Below, piece after piece: positions 21,648-32,765 of a stretch of 64,000 bases of DNA. The notes beneath the pieces were generated by a model that had not been told where the DNA came from, searched no databases, and worked only from the letters and a program-made list of their open reading frames with translations. Position 1 is the stretch's first letter. Each line of letters begins with the position of its first letter. The stretch is from Jaltomata sinuosa (lineage: Eukaryota; Streptophyta; Magnoliopsida; Solanales; Solanaceae). The DNA is taken from positions 806,001 to 870,000 of the forward strand of contig QJPP01007248.1 of assembly GCA_003996215.1 (NCBI GenBank), written 5' to 3'. The position numbers were made by a program, and so were the translations under genes.

Positions 21648-23395
21648 ATGCCCAAATATGCAAGTAAACAAACCACATATAATTATGTCACAGCTTGCAA
21701 GTAACCCGAATCACCCAAGGATCCCTAGGACATCACCTATGGCATTTAACATAAAACCCTGGTTTACACAAGAAACTACCTTAGCACTTAAACACACCAA
21801 CTCGGTAACTCAAGACCAATATGTATGTCAAGCAATAATAAATCTCGGCCTTCTCATGGAACTAACACATAATGAACATCAACAACAGATAAGCCCGATT
21901 CACTCAAAACCTATATAAATAGCAATAATGAATATCAAATAACCTTTACATATATGCCAGGGGATTTATGGTTTCCCACTAGTCATTACCTGCAGGGGAT
22001 GAGCTCTTATCTATGTACTGTACTGGCGCAGTATTCAAGCCAACCAATGGAATCATAGAACCTATACCAGGCATGGTACCCAAGCCAACTAATAAGTATT
22101 AGAACCTCCACCAGGCGTGGTACCCAAGAAACCAATTAACAATAGATATCACAACAATCACAACCATAATGAATAGCATACAACACTTGTACAACCAACA
22201 AGTTTTCAAGAAACACTCATTGCATGTGATTAATACTTAGGATATCATTTAACAATCATTCTTTTTTTAAACATGTATTATGAAAGTAATACTAATGAGA
22301 CAGTCACTATGCACACATAACACATATTGGTTGGCATTAACCATCACCTATCTCAGTCCAATCCTATAATGCTATACTGAACCTGAGTATTTCCATTTCA
22401 TGAAGCTTCGACTTGATTTTGGTCTAAAAATAGAAATGCAAATAATATTTTAACCAATGACCTTAATTTTTGTGGATTATAGCCTAATCCCGAACCCCCA
22501 GGACAAACTCATGATCATTCCAACAAACCTAGGACTTTCCCACTAAAAATTCACCTAGGACTACTAATTTTATGGTTACACTAGCGAATTACAGTAATAT
22601 AATCATTAATAAATAGTTTACAAATAAAACCCAAGGTTTTCTACACCTAAATCCTTCTTATACCAGATTTTTCTATTTAGGTCTAGCTAAACCCTCCTCA
22701 AGGCCTGTAGCAATTGATTCTAAGGCATAGGAAATGAAGTAATAGTTTACGGGGAAAAAATACTGACCTTAACAAAGAATCTTGGTGGAAAATCGATAGG
22801 AATCACCCCAAATTGCCTCTGTCTTCCCCAAAATGCTTTTGTGAAATAATTGGCATTTTTGGAGAAGTTTCTGCATTTACACCGATTAACCCTGCTATAG
22901 AGACCCAGTGCCTCTATAGTGGTACCATCATAGCGGTCATCTCTCGCTACAGTGGGTTTGACCGACTTTGACTCCTGGTATAGTAGAAATTTCTTCGCTA
23001 TAGTGGCATCACAGTAGTAGCCTGTCACCCGCTATAGCAGATGTGGAGAGGCAGAAACTCGAAAAATCTCCCATTTTTGCTTTTTTCACAACACACCCTC
23101 AAACCATGACATCTCAGACTAACCCCTTGACATCAAATTTTATATCGGGAGATCTACTCACCTGAATTTGCTTCTGAAAAGTCCTATGGACTCCTTATCG
23201 CCTTAGATAAAACAAAATCAAGCTAAGATTTAACAACTTAACCCAATCTCTCCCCGAATTATCCTAGACCTCTCCATGCTCGGATTTCTTCCAAGACTGG
23301 CCTAGCCTGAATATCCAAACTTCTAATTCTAGAAATTTCTAACCTCAATTTCTTGCACTATTGGCTTACCCATAATGACGGAAAGGGTCATTATA
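21648..23395 (-). repeat. 5' LTR of element E, outer part (host of the solo LTR)
   Basis: From 21653 it matches the solo LTR from about 19784 onward: the CAAGTAAC..ATATAATTATGTCACA block, CCCAAGGATCCCTAGGACAT, TGGCATTTAACAT, and single or few copies of the 50-bp and 35-bp repeats. The right end reads AATGACGGAAAGGGTCATTATA, the decayed equivalent of AATGACTGAACAGGTCGTTACA at 21628-21647, so the LTR ends at about 23395. It is older than the solo LTR. The small minus ORF at 22747-23028 runs through the palindromes and is not a gene. Confidence 0.7.
22893..23045. repeat. GCTATAGC/CTATAG palindrome cluster in element E LTR
   Basis: Six or more near-palindromes: CTGCTATAGAGAC, CTCTATAGTGG, ATCATAGCGG, CTCGCTACAGTGG, CTGGTATAGTAG, TCGCTATAGTGGC and CCGCTATAGCAG. 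Same kind and same LTR position as at 21447-21515. Confidence 0.75.
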
Positions 23396-25192
23396 GTTCT
23401 CCTATAGATGTCTTGAATATGAGGAAATTTTCAAGATAGTGCCCCTTCAATGTAAAATCAAAGCAGAATGCAAAATAGGGTTCTTGAGCAACACACATAT
23501 TTTGATTAGATTATCAACCAGGGAGGACTACATCCATGTTATGTAAAAACCATCATATTTCCTACAATACAAAGACAACTACTACTAAATAAGTTCCCTT
23601 AAGTGGGAGACATGGTTCAACCCATCAACAGAGGCTATAATTTCTTTGGCTTGGATCTCTTTTCCATCACTGTCACCCAATTTCTTTGTCAAAGAGTCTT
23701 TGTTATAGATGTTGAAGGAAATTGGGAAACCACTACATGTTGATATACAAAGAACCAATACCAACCTAGTTGTGCTCAAGTTAAAGTGGAAGTTGATCTA
23801 TTGAGGGATTTTCCAAATAGGACCAATATTGGAACTAAGAAGAGCAGTACTAGAGAAATAATATCTTCATGGATTAAGATCAAATTGAATATATACCCGC
23901 AAACTATAAAACATGTAAACTACAATGGCACGAAGAGACAAATTGCTTCTTATCACCTCCAAATTTGAGACCTCCTAAAGAAGAAGAAGGGGAACAAAAG
24001 GCTAACCAAATGTTAGAAGATAAGGCTATGATGAGCAATGGGAAAGTAGTTAGTCCTCCAAACGAACATCATAATTGCAAAATGAGACAGTTCCAAGGGA
24101 GAATAAGGCTAGAAACAAAGGAAAAGGGAAGAAGCAACAGTTTAACACCAAAACTAAATTTCCCGACCATGAGATGGATAAGTGTAATTTTACAGAAGCA
24201 GTATATAAAGGCAAAAATCAACAAAAATTGAAGGAGAACAATAATTAGAAACCAGCAGTAATGACTATTAACTCCTTTGGAGTTCTAGAAAATAAGGAGG
24301 AACATCAAAAGGTAAAAAAGGGAACAGGCAAACAATCTGAGCTGCGCAAGCATGGATTGAATCTTCCTTTGGCAAAACCATTAAGGAAGTAGAAGCCCCA
24401 ATAAAAGGAAAGAGCTCACAAGATGGACAAACAAAATAGCTAGTTATTCTAAGTGATGAGAATCAGTAAGAGAAAGTCAAAAAGATAAAGAACAAAAGAG
24501 TCTTGTAAAAAAAAATGTCTAGGAACACATCTGAAAACATAAAAAAATAATGAGAAGGTAACAACATTAACTATTTCTGGGAACACAACTAATAACACAA
24601 ATAAGGATGAATAGGTACCAATACAAAGTGATCAACATTTAGAAGAAAGTACACATGCCAAGTAAGCAGGGAACTTTACTTCACCAGATCATAAAATGTC
24701 AGAAATTGGAATAGATAGTACTACAACATAAACTTCAATAACAAAGATGTAACAGATGAAGGAGAGATTAAACAATGACTAAAATCAAAAGAAATTGAAG
24801 TGATAATAGAGGAAGAAGAACATAGATACAACAAATATGGCTTAAATCACAAAGAGAAACATTCAAAGGAGGGAATAGGTATTCAAGAGGTGGTTAAGAC
24901 AACATCAATTCTAAAATCTTTTTCAAATCAAATGAGATGAACAAAGATGATGAAGGAGAAGAGAAATTGATCACAAACAACATTAATCAAATGGAAAAGG
25001 AAGAAGACCTAGATGCTAAACAAGTTGAATGGATCAAAGGGAGTAATGCAAAGACCAAGAGGGGAAAGGAATTAAGAAGGTTTTACCTATTTTAGAATAT
25101 TACCAAAGAGGTTTGGTACCTCCAAAGCTAGTCATTAATGATGATAAAATATCAAATTAGTCAACACTCAACAAGGTTTTGAGAAGTTAACC
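23396..25192 (+). pseudogene. LINE-type ORF1 remnant (DUF4283-like Gag)
   Basis: The plus strand, in three alternating frames, reads a recognisable plant LINE ORF1. There is a NTHILIRLSTREDYIHVM-like segment (about 23490-23545), then WISFPSLSPNFFVKESL and IGKPLHVDI (about 23655-23740), then VKVEVDLLRDFPNRTNIG..SWIKIKLNIYPQ (23780-23900). The Cys-rich zinc knuckle after this is destroyed. Further on, TINSFGVLENKEE (about 24255-24300) and LVINDDKIS (about 25130) fit the C-terminal part. The open pieces at 23786-23968 and 23965-24231 belong to it. ORF2 (endonuclease/RT) is absent: element A cuts in at 25193 and the far side is lost. It would bind RNA in the parent retroposon. Family assignment is by recalled motif order; no trailing poly-A was found. 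Confidence 0.65.
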
Positions 25193-27315
25193 TGTAACAC
25201 CCTAGAACTTTCAAGCCCAAATTTAACTTAGAAAACCAGCATAAAATAAAAAATTTCAACTCTCAGTCGGAGTCACGAGTCGATTCCACAACCTATGGAA
25301 GTTTCATTGAGTCATGGACTAGACCCGTGGAATCAAATCAGAAGCTTGAAGATTCCTCTAAGAACCACGATTGGGTGTTATGGCCCGTGGGAGGATTTAT
25401 GAGTCTTGAACCCAAGTCATGGAACTAACTTCTAGTAGCCCAGTATTAAGTCCCCAGAGTTCATGAGTGGGATCCATGACCCATGGAAGTTTCCATGAGT
25501 CATGAGCCTAACTCGTGAAACCCATCTTCAGAGACCCAGAGATCTCAGCCAAGAAACCACGAGTGGAATCCACGACCCGTGGAAGCTTCCACGAGTCGTG
25601 AGCCCAACTCATGAAATCAATTCCAGGAGCTCAATTTTCGGGACCAGGAACCACGAGAGGTTTCCACGAGGTGCGGAAGTTTCCAAAGCCATAGAACCCA
25701 TCCGTGGAACCTGAGTCGCGAATTTCAGCAGTTTTTCTTTAAATTTTCCAAGGGCATTCCTGACTTTTCCTACCTTTTTTAATGCCTAAGCTATGATTTT
25801 TTGACTACTCTAAGCCTAGTTTATTATTCAAAAACTACCTAAAACATCTATTCTCCTAATATCATCGGACTTAGAAAAAAAAGAAACAAAAAGAGCGACA
25901 GTTTTCTCTCAAAACAAGAAGAGATCTTCTTTAAGTTCAGCCCCAAAATCCAAAGGATTTCTCCGTAGTTTATTCTCCAAGTATGTGGGATTTCACTAGT
26001 TGGTTCCTTTCACCTATTAGGTCCCTAGAATTAAGTCAGTCCTTCAGTTTTTCCATGAATTGTTCAGACCTAGGGTTCCTAAATCTTAGGGATTCAGTGT
26101 AATTCAGCTGCTATAGTTGTATTGATATGAAATACATGTTTCTTGGAAAATTTAGTATAGTCCCATGTACAAAACTCAGAAACCCTAGCTAGTGTAAATT
26201 TTAGTATTACATAAATTACGCTTGCTAGGTAGATTAGTCAGATGATTATGCTTCAGAATTTGAATACCATATATTTTAGTATATGTATGTTGCATTCTCA
26301 TACGATTATCAATATTTGATATATCCAGCATTTTAACTTGCATTCTATTGCTCATATTCAGTCGGAAGTGAACTTAGCACCAAGCGGATGAAAGGATGAA
26401 GGCTCACCCGCCAGTTTAGGCTGAGACCTTTAGTAGAAATCCCAGAGTCCCAGAACTATGGCGCCACCATAGGTTCTAAAGGGGTCACCCGTCAGATTAG
26501 GCTTGACACTTTTGTCCCTTATGGACATCAGTTAGTGGATCCACGTCAGACCTGTTCGTACAATTCGCAAGGTATGAACACCCTTCCATCCAGGGTTACA
26601 GGTTGGCCCCATAGTTAGCTCAACTTGGGGTATGTAAGTTAATATTATTTCCCGCAGTCAGATTTATGTTGCATTGACCTTATATTCAGCTATTCAGTTC
26701 GGTATGCTATATACTCATGATACTTATTTGGTCATTGCATCTCAGCTTAGCTTTCAGTTTATGCTTTAGTATATATATTTCTATGTTCAGTTATTATGTT
26801 ATCCAGCTTAGCCCATATCCCGCATGCTCAGTACATCCAAAGTACTGAAACATACTTTTATGCTACATCATTTTATGATGTAGGTTCAGGTGCTCATCAT
26901 ATTGATCACACTTAGCTCGTTTCCAGTCCTTATTCAGCAGCTTCATCGGTGAGTCCTCATAGTTCGAGGACAACATACATGCTTTGGCTTACAGTCTTAT
27001 TATTTCAGTTTTCAGATTGCTAGAGTTAGCTAGGGGCATGTCCCAACAAATCATATCAGTTAAAGGCTTTCAGATATACACTAGATTCAGCTTGAGTTGT
27101 TAGCATTATTTTCAGTCATCACTTTACTCTTTATATATTTTATGTCCAGACAGGTTTTGGGTTTTTCCCCACTTCAGATATTAAACTATTTTTAGCTTCT
27201 GCACAATATATGTTTTAATTGAAATTGTATAGATATGCCATGCCATGAGTTAGCTTGGGGTCACTTGTTACAATAAGCTCCATGTTACATCTAGGGGTAG
27301 CCTCGGGGCATGACA
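25193..27315 (+). repeat. 5' LTR of element A
   Basis: About 2.12 kb, TGTAACACCC to GGGGCATGACA, followed by the primer site. The last 22 bases are the reverse complement of B's LTR beginning at 39416, and the inner part (about 26390-26560: GGCTCACCCGCCAG, CCCAGAACTATGG, GGACATCAGTTAGTGGATCC) matches D's LTR on the other strand at about 59325-59465. So A, B and D are one LTR superfamily. The ORF at 25502-25714 lies in the palindrome cluster. Confidence 0.85.
25255..25730. repeat. CACGA/TCGTG palindrome-rich cluster in A LTR
   Basis: A dense run of near-palindromes built on CCACGAGTCGTGG and CCCGTGGAAG, e.g. ACGACCCGTGGAAGCTTCC and CCACGAGTCGTGAG, starting about 60 bp after the LTR start. Equivalent clusters are at 41055-41520 (B) and 60385-60660 (D). 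Confidence 0.75.
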
Positions 27316-27542
27316 AACTTGGTATCAGAGTATCAAGTTTAAGTGTCCTTATAAGGAATGAGCTATGAGATGTCAGCGTCATGTAGAGCCTTCTTCATGG
27401 GTGTAAAGTGCGCCACACTTATGGGGAAAGAGCTATGAGATTTCATTAGGAAGAACTTCCCTTCTTTCTTTTCCTGCTCGTGCTATAGGGTATGAACTCC
27501 ATTTAAATATCCTTCTAACTCATACTCTTTGCATTTCAGAAA
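27316..27542 (+). other. Primer binding site and leader of element A
   Basis: TTGGTATCAGAG (27319-27330) is the standard initiator-Met tRNA primer complement, three bases after the LTR. The leader then carries a GTAAAGTGCGCCACACTTATG block and AGCTATGAGAT repeats. The same leader is found in B (46440-46575) and, diverged, in D (about 63670-63800). It ends at the gag start ATG at 27543. Confidence 0.85.
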
Positions 27543-28740
27543 ATGTCTCCCAGAAGAGCTAACGCCAAGAATCATCCAGCACCAGAAGCTCCAACAGACC
27601 TATTGAATGAGCAAGTCATGCATGCTAAATATCAGGGCTGCATTCCAACTGCTTGCCCAGGCCATGACAACTCAGGTCAATCAGTGAGATGTGTTACCAG
27701 CTCAACCTCAGACAAACACTGCTACAGCTAGAATCTGAGACTTCACTTGGATGAACCCTCTTGAATTTCATGGGTCTAAATCAGAAGAGGATCCACAAGG
27801 GTTTCTTGACGACATCCAGAAGGTAATAGACATTATGGGTATCACTCCAGTTGAGAGTGCAGATTTAGCCTCCTATCAGCTGAAAGGAGTGGCTTACACT
27901 TAATACCACCAGTGGAAGGAATCTTATTGTGCAAATGCAGGTACAGTGGATTGGAACCAATTCAAGGCTCCAATTTTACACATGTTCTTCCCACTTGAGC
28001 TCTGAGAGGCCAAGGTCCAGGAATTCATAAACTTGAAGCAGAATGATATGAGTGTGAAGGAGTATGCACTCAAGTTCACACAATTATCCAAGTATGCTCC
28101 AGCAATAGTAGCTGACTCCAGAGCTTGTATGAACAAGTTCGTGTCTGGTGTATCTGATAATGTGCTCAAGGAGTGCAAGACATCCATGCTCATTAAGGAA
28201 ATGGACATCTCTAGGTTGGTTACTTATGCTAAATAGATTGAGAAGGAGATAATCAAGGAAAGGGGAGGAGATAGTAAGAGGGCTAGGACATGTAACTTTA
28301 GCTACTCTCAACAGAAGATAGAGGGTGGTAACCGCTCTCAGTTACGTCAGAAATCCTGAGCTCCAGCTTCATCTTCTACTAGTGCCCCAGTGCCTAAATT
28401 CAGACAGGATTGACGGGATAGAGTGCCAGGAAATAAGTACCAAGGTACAGTTACTAATGGGCGCACTTATACAGTGTGTAAGAAGTGTAGTAAGAACCAT
28501 CAGAGTTAGTGCATGGCAGCTAGTAGAAATTTTCTTGGGTGTGGTAAGCCAGGCCACAGGATCAAAGAGTGTCCTAAAAATTCTCAGAAGGGCAGGGATA
28601 CTCATTCGCAGAATCATGCCAGCTCTGCAATAGCTCTAGCAAGTCACCCCACCCAGTAGGGTGCCTCGTCTGGTATAGGTGGTGGTCAGTGCAAGAACAA
28701 GTTATATGCCCTTCAGACTTGACAAGACTAGGAGGATTCT
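27543..28740 (+). pseudogene. Gag of element A
   Basis: Starts MSPRRANAK, the usual start of chromovirus Gag. After a frameshift near 27730 come FTWMNPLEFHGSKSEEDPQGF, a capsid-like core (SADLASYQLKGVA, QFKAPILHMFFP) and QNDMSVKEYALKFTQLSKYAP in the open piece 28033-28236. Near 28540-28575 there is the zinc knuckle CGKPGHRIKEC, with its first Cys lost. Stops at about 27901, 28234 and 28358 and further ones break it. Gag forms the particle and binds the RNA genome. Confidence 0.85.
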
Positions 28741-29277
28741 CCCGATGTTATCATGGGTACGTTGCAAGTCTTCCATTTAGATGTTTATTCTTTTTTAGAT
28801 CAAGGGGCTACACTTTCTTTTGTAACTCCTTACATAGCAGTAAATTTTGATGTCAGTCCAGAAATCCTCCTAGAACGTTTCTCAGTCTCTACTCCAGTTG
28901 GTGACCCAGTTATAGCTACACGAGTATACAGAAATTACCCTGTCACAGTTTCCCAGAAAGTCACCTCATCTGATCTTATAGAGTTAGAAATGCCTGACTT
29001 TGATATTATCCTAGGCATGGATTGGTTACATTTCTATTATTCCTCAATCGATCCCAAAACTAGGATTGTTCAGTTTCAATTTCCAAACGAACCAGTCTTA
29101 GAGTGGAAGGGTAGTACCTCTGTGCATGTAGGTCGATTCATCTCTTACCTTAAGTCTAGAAAAATTATTTCCAAAGGGTATATCTACCATCTTGTTTGGG
29201 TTAGGGATTTAAACTTAGAGATCCTAACTCTTGAGTTAGTCCCTGTAGTAAATGAATTTCAAGAAGTGTTTCCATAA
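28741..29277 (+). pseudogene. Aspartic protease and pre-RT linker of element A
   Basis: The open frame 28753-29277 (174 residues) covers the retropepsin-like domain: SFLDQGATLSFVTPYIA, where the catalytic D(S/T)G-type box is DQG, then FDIILGMDWLHFYYSSID and ELVPVVNEFQEVFP, which leads into RT. It ends in a TAA in place of a conserved residue at 29275. The protease would cleave the Gag-Pol polyprotein. The altered active-site box suggests inactivity, but the neighbouring family member B also deviates (DHG), so lineage variation is possible. Confidence 0.85.
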
Positions 29278-29969
29278 GATCTTCCCAATGTTTTTCCTAA
29301 ATGGGAAATCAACTTCAAAATAGATCTCCTTCTAAATAACCAGCCTATTTTGATACCTCCTTATAGAATGGCTCCATCTGAGGTTAAGGATTTGAAAGAA
29401 CAGTTGAAATACCTCCTAGATAAAGGTTTCATCAGACCTAGCATCTCTCCATAGGGTGCCTCAGTTCTCTTCGTGCATAAGAAATATGGCTCCCTCGAGA
29501 TGTGCATAGACTACCTCCAACTAAACAAAGTCACAATCAAGAATAAGTATCCCATTTCCAGGATTGATGACTTGTTCGACCATCTTTAGGGTGCCAACTA
29601 CTTCTCCAAGATTGACCTCAGATCCTCTTACCATCAACTCAGAGTTAGATAGTGTGACATTTCAACGACAGCCTTCAGAACTCGGTATGGTCACTATGAA
29701 TTTATGGTCATGTCTTTTGGACTAATGAATGCTCCTGTAGATTTTATGTACTTGATTAATAGGGTGTTCTAGCAATATTTTGACATGTTTGTTATTGTCT
29801 TTATAAATGATAGTCTAGTCTACTCGCGGAGTAATGAGGAGCGTGCTAATCATTTGATAGTGGTGCTTCAAACTCTCAAGGATCACCAGTTGTTCGCCAA
29901 ATTCAGTAAGTGTGAGTTTTGCCTACAGTCAGTCGCCTTTTTGGGTCATGTGGTGTCTAAGGATGGTAT
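29278..29969 (+). pseudogene. Reverse transcriptase N-terminal part of element A (split)
   Basis: Reads PYRMAPSEVKDLKEQL, GFIRPSISP, MCIDYLQLNKVTIKNKYP, FSKIDLRSSYHQL, MVMSFGLMNAP, then the catalytic box as VFINDSLVYS (about 29797-29823) with Asn for the first Asp, and FLGHVVSKDGI. TAG stops replace conserved Trp at 29452 and Gln at 29587. The Athila element enters after the Gly codon of SKDGI; the domain resumes at 37088. Confidence 0.88.
29965..29969. repeat. Target site duplication GGTAT (left)
   Basis: Identical to 37088-37092; brackets the Athila-type element inside element A's RT. Confidence 0.88.
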
Positions 29970-30132
29970 TGATGTGCCTGGATTCTACGGCACATTTGAC
30001 ATTTTTAACTAAGAATACTCGGGAGTTTTCAAGCAACTTTTGTGGTTTTTGATGTTTTATTGTTATATTTGCAGGAAATGGAGCTAGAGATGGAAACGGA
30101 AGAAAAAATGTTCAAAAATCTCAACTGGTTAA

Positions 30133-30414
30133 GCCTGACGGCTGGCATGACTGACCGTCACACCGGTGACTGGCCGTCAGCTAGGCCGCCAGAACGAGAC
30201 AACAATTTCATCGAGCACTGCCTAGGAGTGATGGCCCATCTGACGGCCCATCACTGGCCTGATGGACCGTCACCCAAGACACCAATATAAAAAGTTGTAA
30301 GTCCTCCCCTGCTGGACGACTTTCCTGAGAATTTTCCTGGAAGCTCACTGTTTAGATATGACGGCTCAAGTGACGGCCCGTCACATGCATGGCGGTCCGT
30401 CAGGCAACCCATCA
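30133..30414. repeat. GACGGNCCGTC palindrome cluster in Athila 5' LTR
   Basis: Repeated TGACGGCCCGTCA-type near-palindromes: CTGACCGTCACACCGGTGAC, TGACGGCCCATCACTGG, GATGGACCGTCACC, GTGACGGCCCGTCAC, GGCGGTCCGTCAGG. Ends about 55 bp before the TATA box. The same cluster is in the right LTR at about 35823-36105. Confidence 0.85.
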
Positions 30415-30465
30415 AGGCAAAGCGGGATTTCAAAAATTCTATTTTTGGACTTTATTTCCTCGACT

Positions 30466-30475
30466 ACTATAAATA
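30466..30475 (+). promoter_or_regulatory. Putative TATA box in Athila 5' LTR
   Basis: ACTATAAATAC, conserved at about 36153-36162 in the right LTR, followed about 30 bp later by a T-rich stretch where transcription could start. Motif-based. Confidence 0.6.
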
Positions 30476-31349
30476 CCCAATGTTAGGGTTATTTTATTTT
30501 TTGATTTAACCGATACTTTTTCTCATATTTTGAGCGACTTTTTTCGAGGAAAAATACGACATACACATTTTATTTTTCTTCTTCGATTACTCTTGGGATT
30601 TTTGGCTTCTTGTTCTTGGATAATTGAAGTAAATTTCATACTATTTGTAAGAATCCTTCTCTTATTATGAATATGATTTTCTTCTATTTCTTTGTTAGCA
30701 TGAGTAGATAATCTCCCACAACTAGGGTTGTGGGAGCCATGGCAAAAGTAACAATATAGATTCCGGGTAGCGTAGAGTTCAATTTATATGTTGTCACGTG
30801 GTTAATCATTCGTTATTTACATTTTATAATGGGTGCAAACATTAGAACATACCTAGGTTTGATTTGCTTGAACAAAGAGATTAAAACCGGGAAATTTTAT
30901 TAACTACGAGGATTCGAGACTACCAACTCTCGTCTTATAATTAATGCTGTAACTAGATTAATCTACTTGATGTTTAGGATTGAAATAAGAAAGTTCACCT
31001 TTTCAAGTTTGAGAGAATTGAAAAGGAAATTTGTCTATTTGGTTGAGAAACGTTTAGATAATACCATTAATTCAATCACATCGTGATATACATATAGAAA
31101 GAACCCGGTTAAGCTTTGAGTCAAAATTGTTACGACGCCATGGTGAACACTTCCCTAGTTTATTCTCATATTGATTAATACTCGTTGAAACTCATAAATT
31201 ATTATTTGCATTGTTCAAATATTGATCACACAAACCCCCTCCATTTACCTTATTCCCTGTGGGATCGACCCCAACCTCTGTTGGGTTCTATATTTGAAAG
31301 CGACCGCTTATGCTTCTTAACTGAGGTGTAATTTGGGCATATCAAATTT

Positions 31350-31367
31350 TGGCTCCATTGCCGGGGA
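31350..31367 (+). other. Primer binding site (tRNA-Asp-type) of Athila-type element
   Basis: TGGCTCCATTGCCGGGGA follows the 5' LTR by 5 nt. It is one substitution class away from the TGGCGCCGTTGCCGGGGA type that I associate with Athila elements. Confidence 0.8.
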
Positions 31368-31473
31368 ATACAGTTGTTTAATAAGTCCGGTGTGTTTATT
31401 TGACTCTTAGTCATATTTCCTACTTTTACTTTTATTTGTTGTTTTTGTTTGTTACAGGGTACAGAGTTGTGCA

Positions 31474-32765
31474 TGCCAAGCACCTGACGCTCGGGTGAAC
31501 CGATATTACCTTACGACCCTGAGCTTGCTAAAACTCTAAGGAACAACAGGAACGCACAACAACAAGGGCAGCAAGAGTAGTTGCAGCTCAACAGGCCCAA
31601 CAACACTTAAATGTTGATGATATTGAGGACGATGTTGGGCTGGATGATGAGGCTGCAGCGGGTGATGGTAGAGCTACAGAGCATGTTGAAAATATAGCCC
31701 CCGCAAACCAAAGGCAGCAGCAGAGGGGTAGAGGTCGACAACAACCAAGGCAATTTGCTTCAGAGCATGGAGTTGGTGCCACGGGCGCTATTGCGCTTCC
31801 TCCGCTATCACCTGGGGCCAAGTTCAACATTACTAGCACAATGCTCTAGCTGTTGAACTTAAAGGGATTGTTCCGTGGTATGGCTGGTGATGATCCAAAC
31901 CGACACCTGATGAATTTTGTGGGTATCTTCAAGTCGTTCGAATTGCCTGGAGTAAGTCAGACAATGATCAGGATCAGGTTTTTTCCGTTGTCTCTGTCTG
32001 ATGAGGCAGCATTATGGTTGACAGAGCTAACCCCCGACTCTATCACAACCTGGGGAGAGTTAAAAGGAGCTTTCCTAGAAAGGTTCTTTCCTCCCTCTAG
32101 GATGATACAGTTGAGGGATGAAATTAGCAAGTTCAGAAAACAACCTCATGAGGCTTTACATGAGACTTGGTTGCGGTTCAAGAAGAAGCTGACACAATTC
32201 CCGAACCATCAGTTTGCCGACAATTTCCTAATGCAGACATTATACAGGTCACTGAAGTCATCTACCAAGCCGACACTGGATAATACAGCAGGTGGAGCAT
32301 TTATGGGTCTCACTTTTATTGAGGCCCCAACTATTTTGGACCGGCTCACCAAAACCAACAAGGCCTAGCATACATGGGATACATAGGTAGCAGCTAGCAC
32401 TTATGCAGTTGGAATGTCAGCAGAGCAGCGCAAGAAGTAGGAAGAGCGGGACCAAGATATGGCCCATCTGAAAACGCATATGGACCTACTGACAAAGCAC
32501 TTGTTGTCAGGAGGTATTGAGAAAGTGAAAGTTGTGGGTTCCCAAAGTAGAGCAACAAATTTTGGGTCTGATGAGGAGGCCAATTATTTGGGTGGTTTCT
32601 AGGCTTATGGCCAAGGAAACCAAGGTCGGAACAATTACTATGAAAAACAGGGTTATAAGAGTCGAGAAAAAGGTGATTGGAGGAGCAAAGATGATAGAGG
32701 TGGATTATACATACACCCTGGGAATCGTGACAAAGCTAGCAATGAGTCAGGTACGTCCAAACTAG
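31474..32765 (+). pseudogene. Gag of Athila-type element
   Basis: A degraded start (PILPYDPELAKTLRNNRNA, about 31498) is followed by the well-kept open frame 31853-32368 (171 residues) with the retrotransposon Gag core: KGLFRGMAGDDPNRHLMNF, IRIRFFPLSLSDEAALWL, TTWGELKGAFLERFFPPS and LHETWLRFKKKL. A stop at 32366 interrupts it, then a Gly/Asn/Tyr-rich stretch in the same frame (about 32540-32750). Gag packages the element RNA. Few lesions, yet not intact. Confidence 0.85.

Larger units (their letters stand above)
16574..23395 (-). mobile_element. Ty3/gypsy chromovirus-type element E (5' LTR to integrase; continues at 1-201)
   Basis: A minus-strand element. Its 5' LTR starts at about 23395 and runs to about 18510, interrupted by a solo LTR of the same family. 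Then, after a deletion that removed the rest of the LTR, the primer site, gag, protease and the start of RT, it continues as RT, RNase H and integrase (18505-16579). The integrase is cut by the Ogre-like element and resumes at 201-1. The right end sits in a LINE remnant; the adjacent five bases GTTCT (23396-23400) would be the target duplication, but the partner is outside the window. Pol resembles element C more than A/B by eye. Confidence 0.75.
29970..31344 (+). repeat. 5' LTR of Athila-type element
   Basis: 1375 bp, TGATGTGCC to GGGCATATCA. Aligned with 35657-37087; it lacks a 51-bp segment that the right LTR has at about 36957-37007. Contains the GACGG/CCGTC palindrome cluster and a TATA box. 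Confidence 0.9.
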
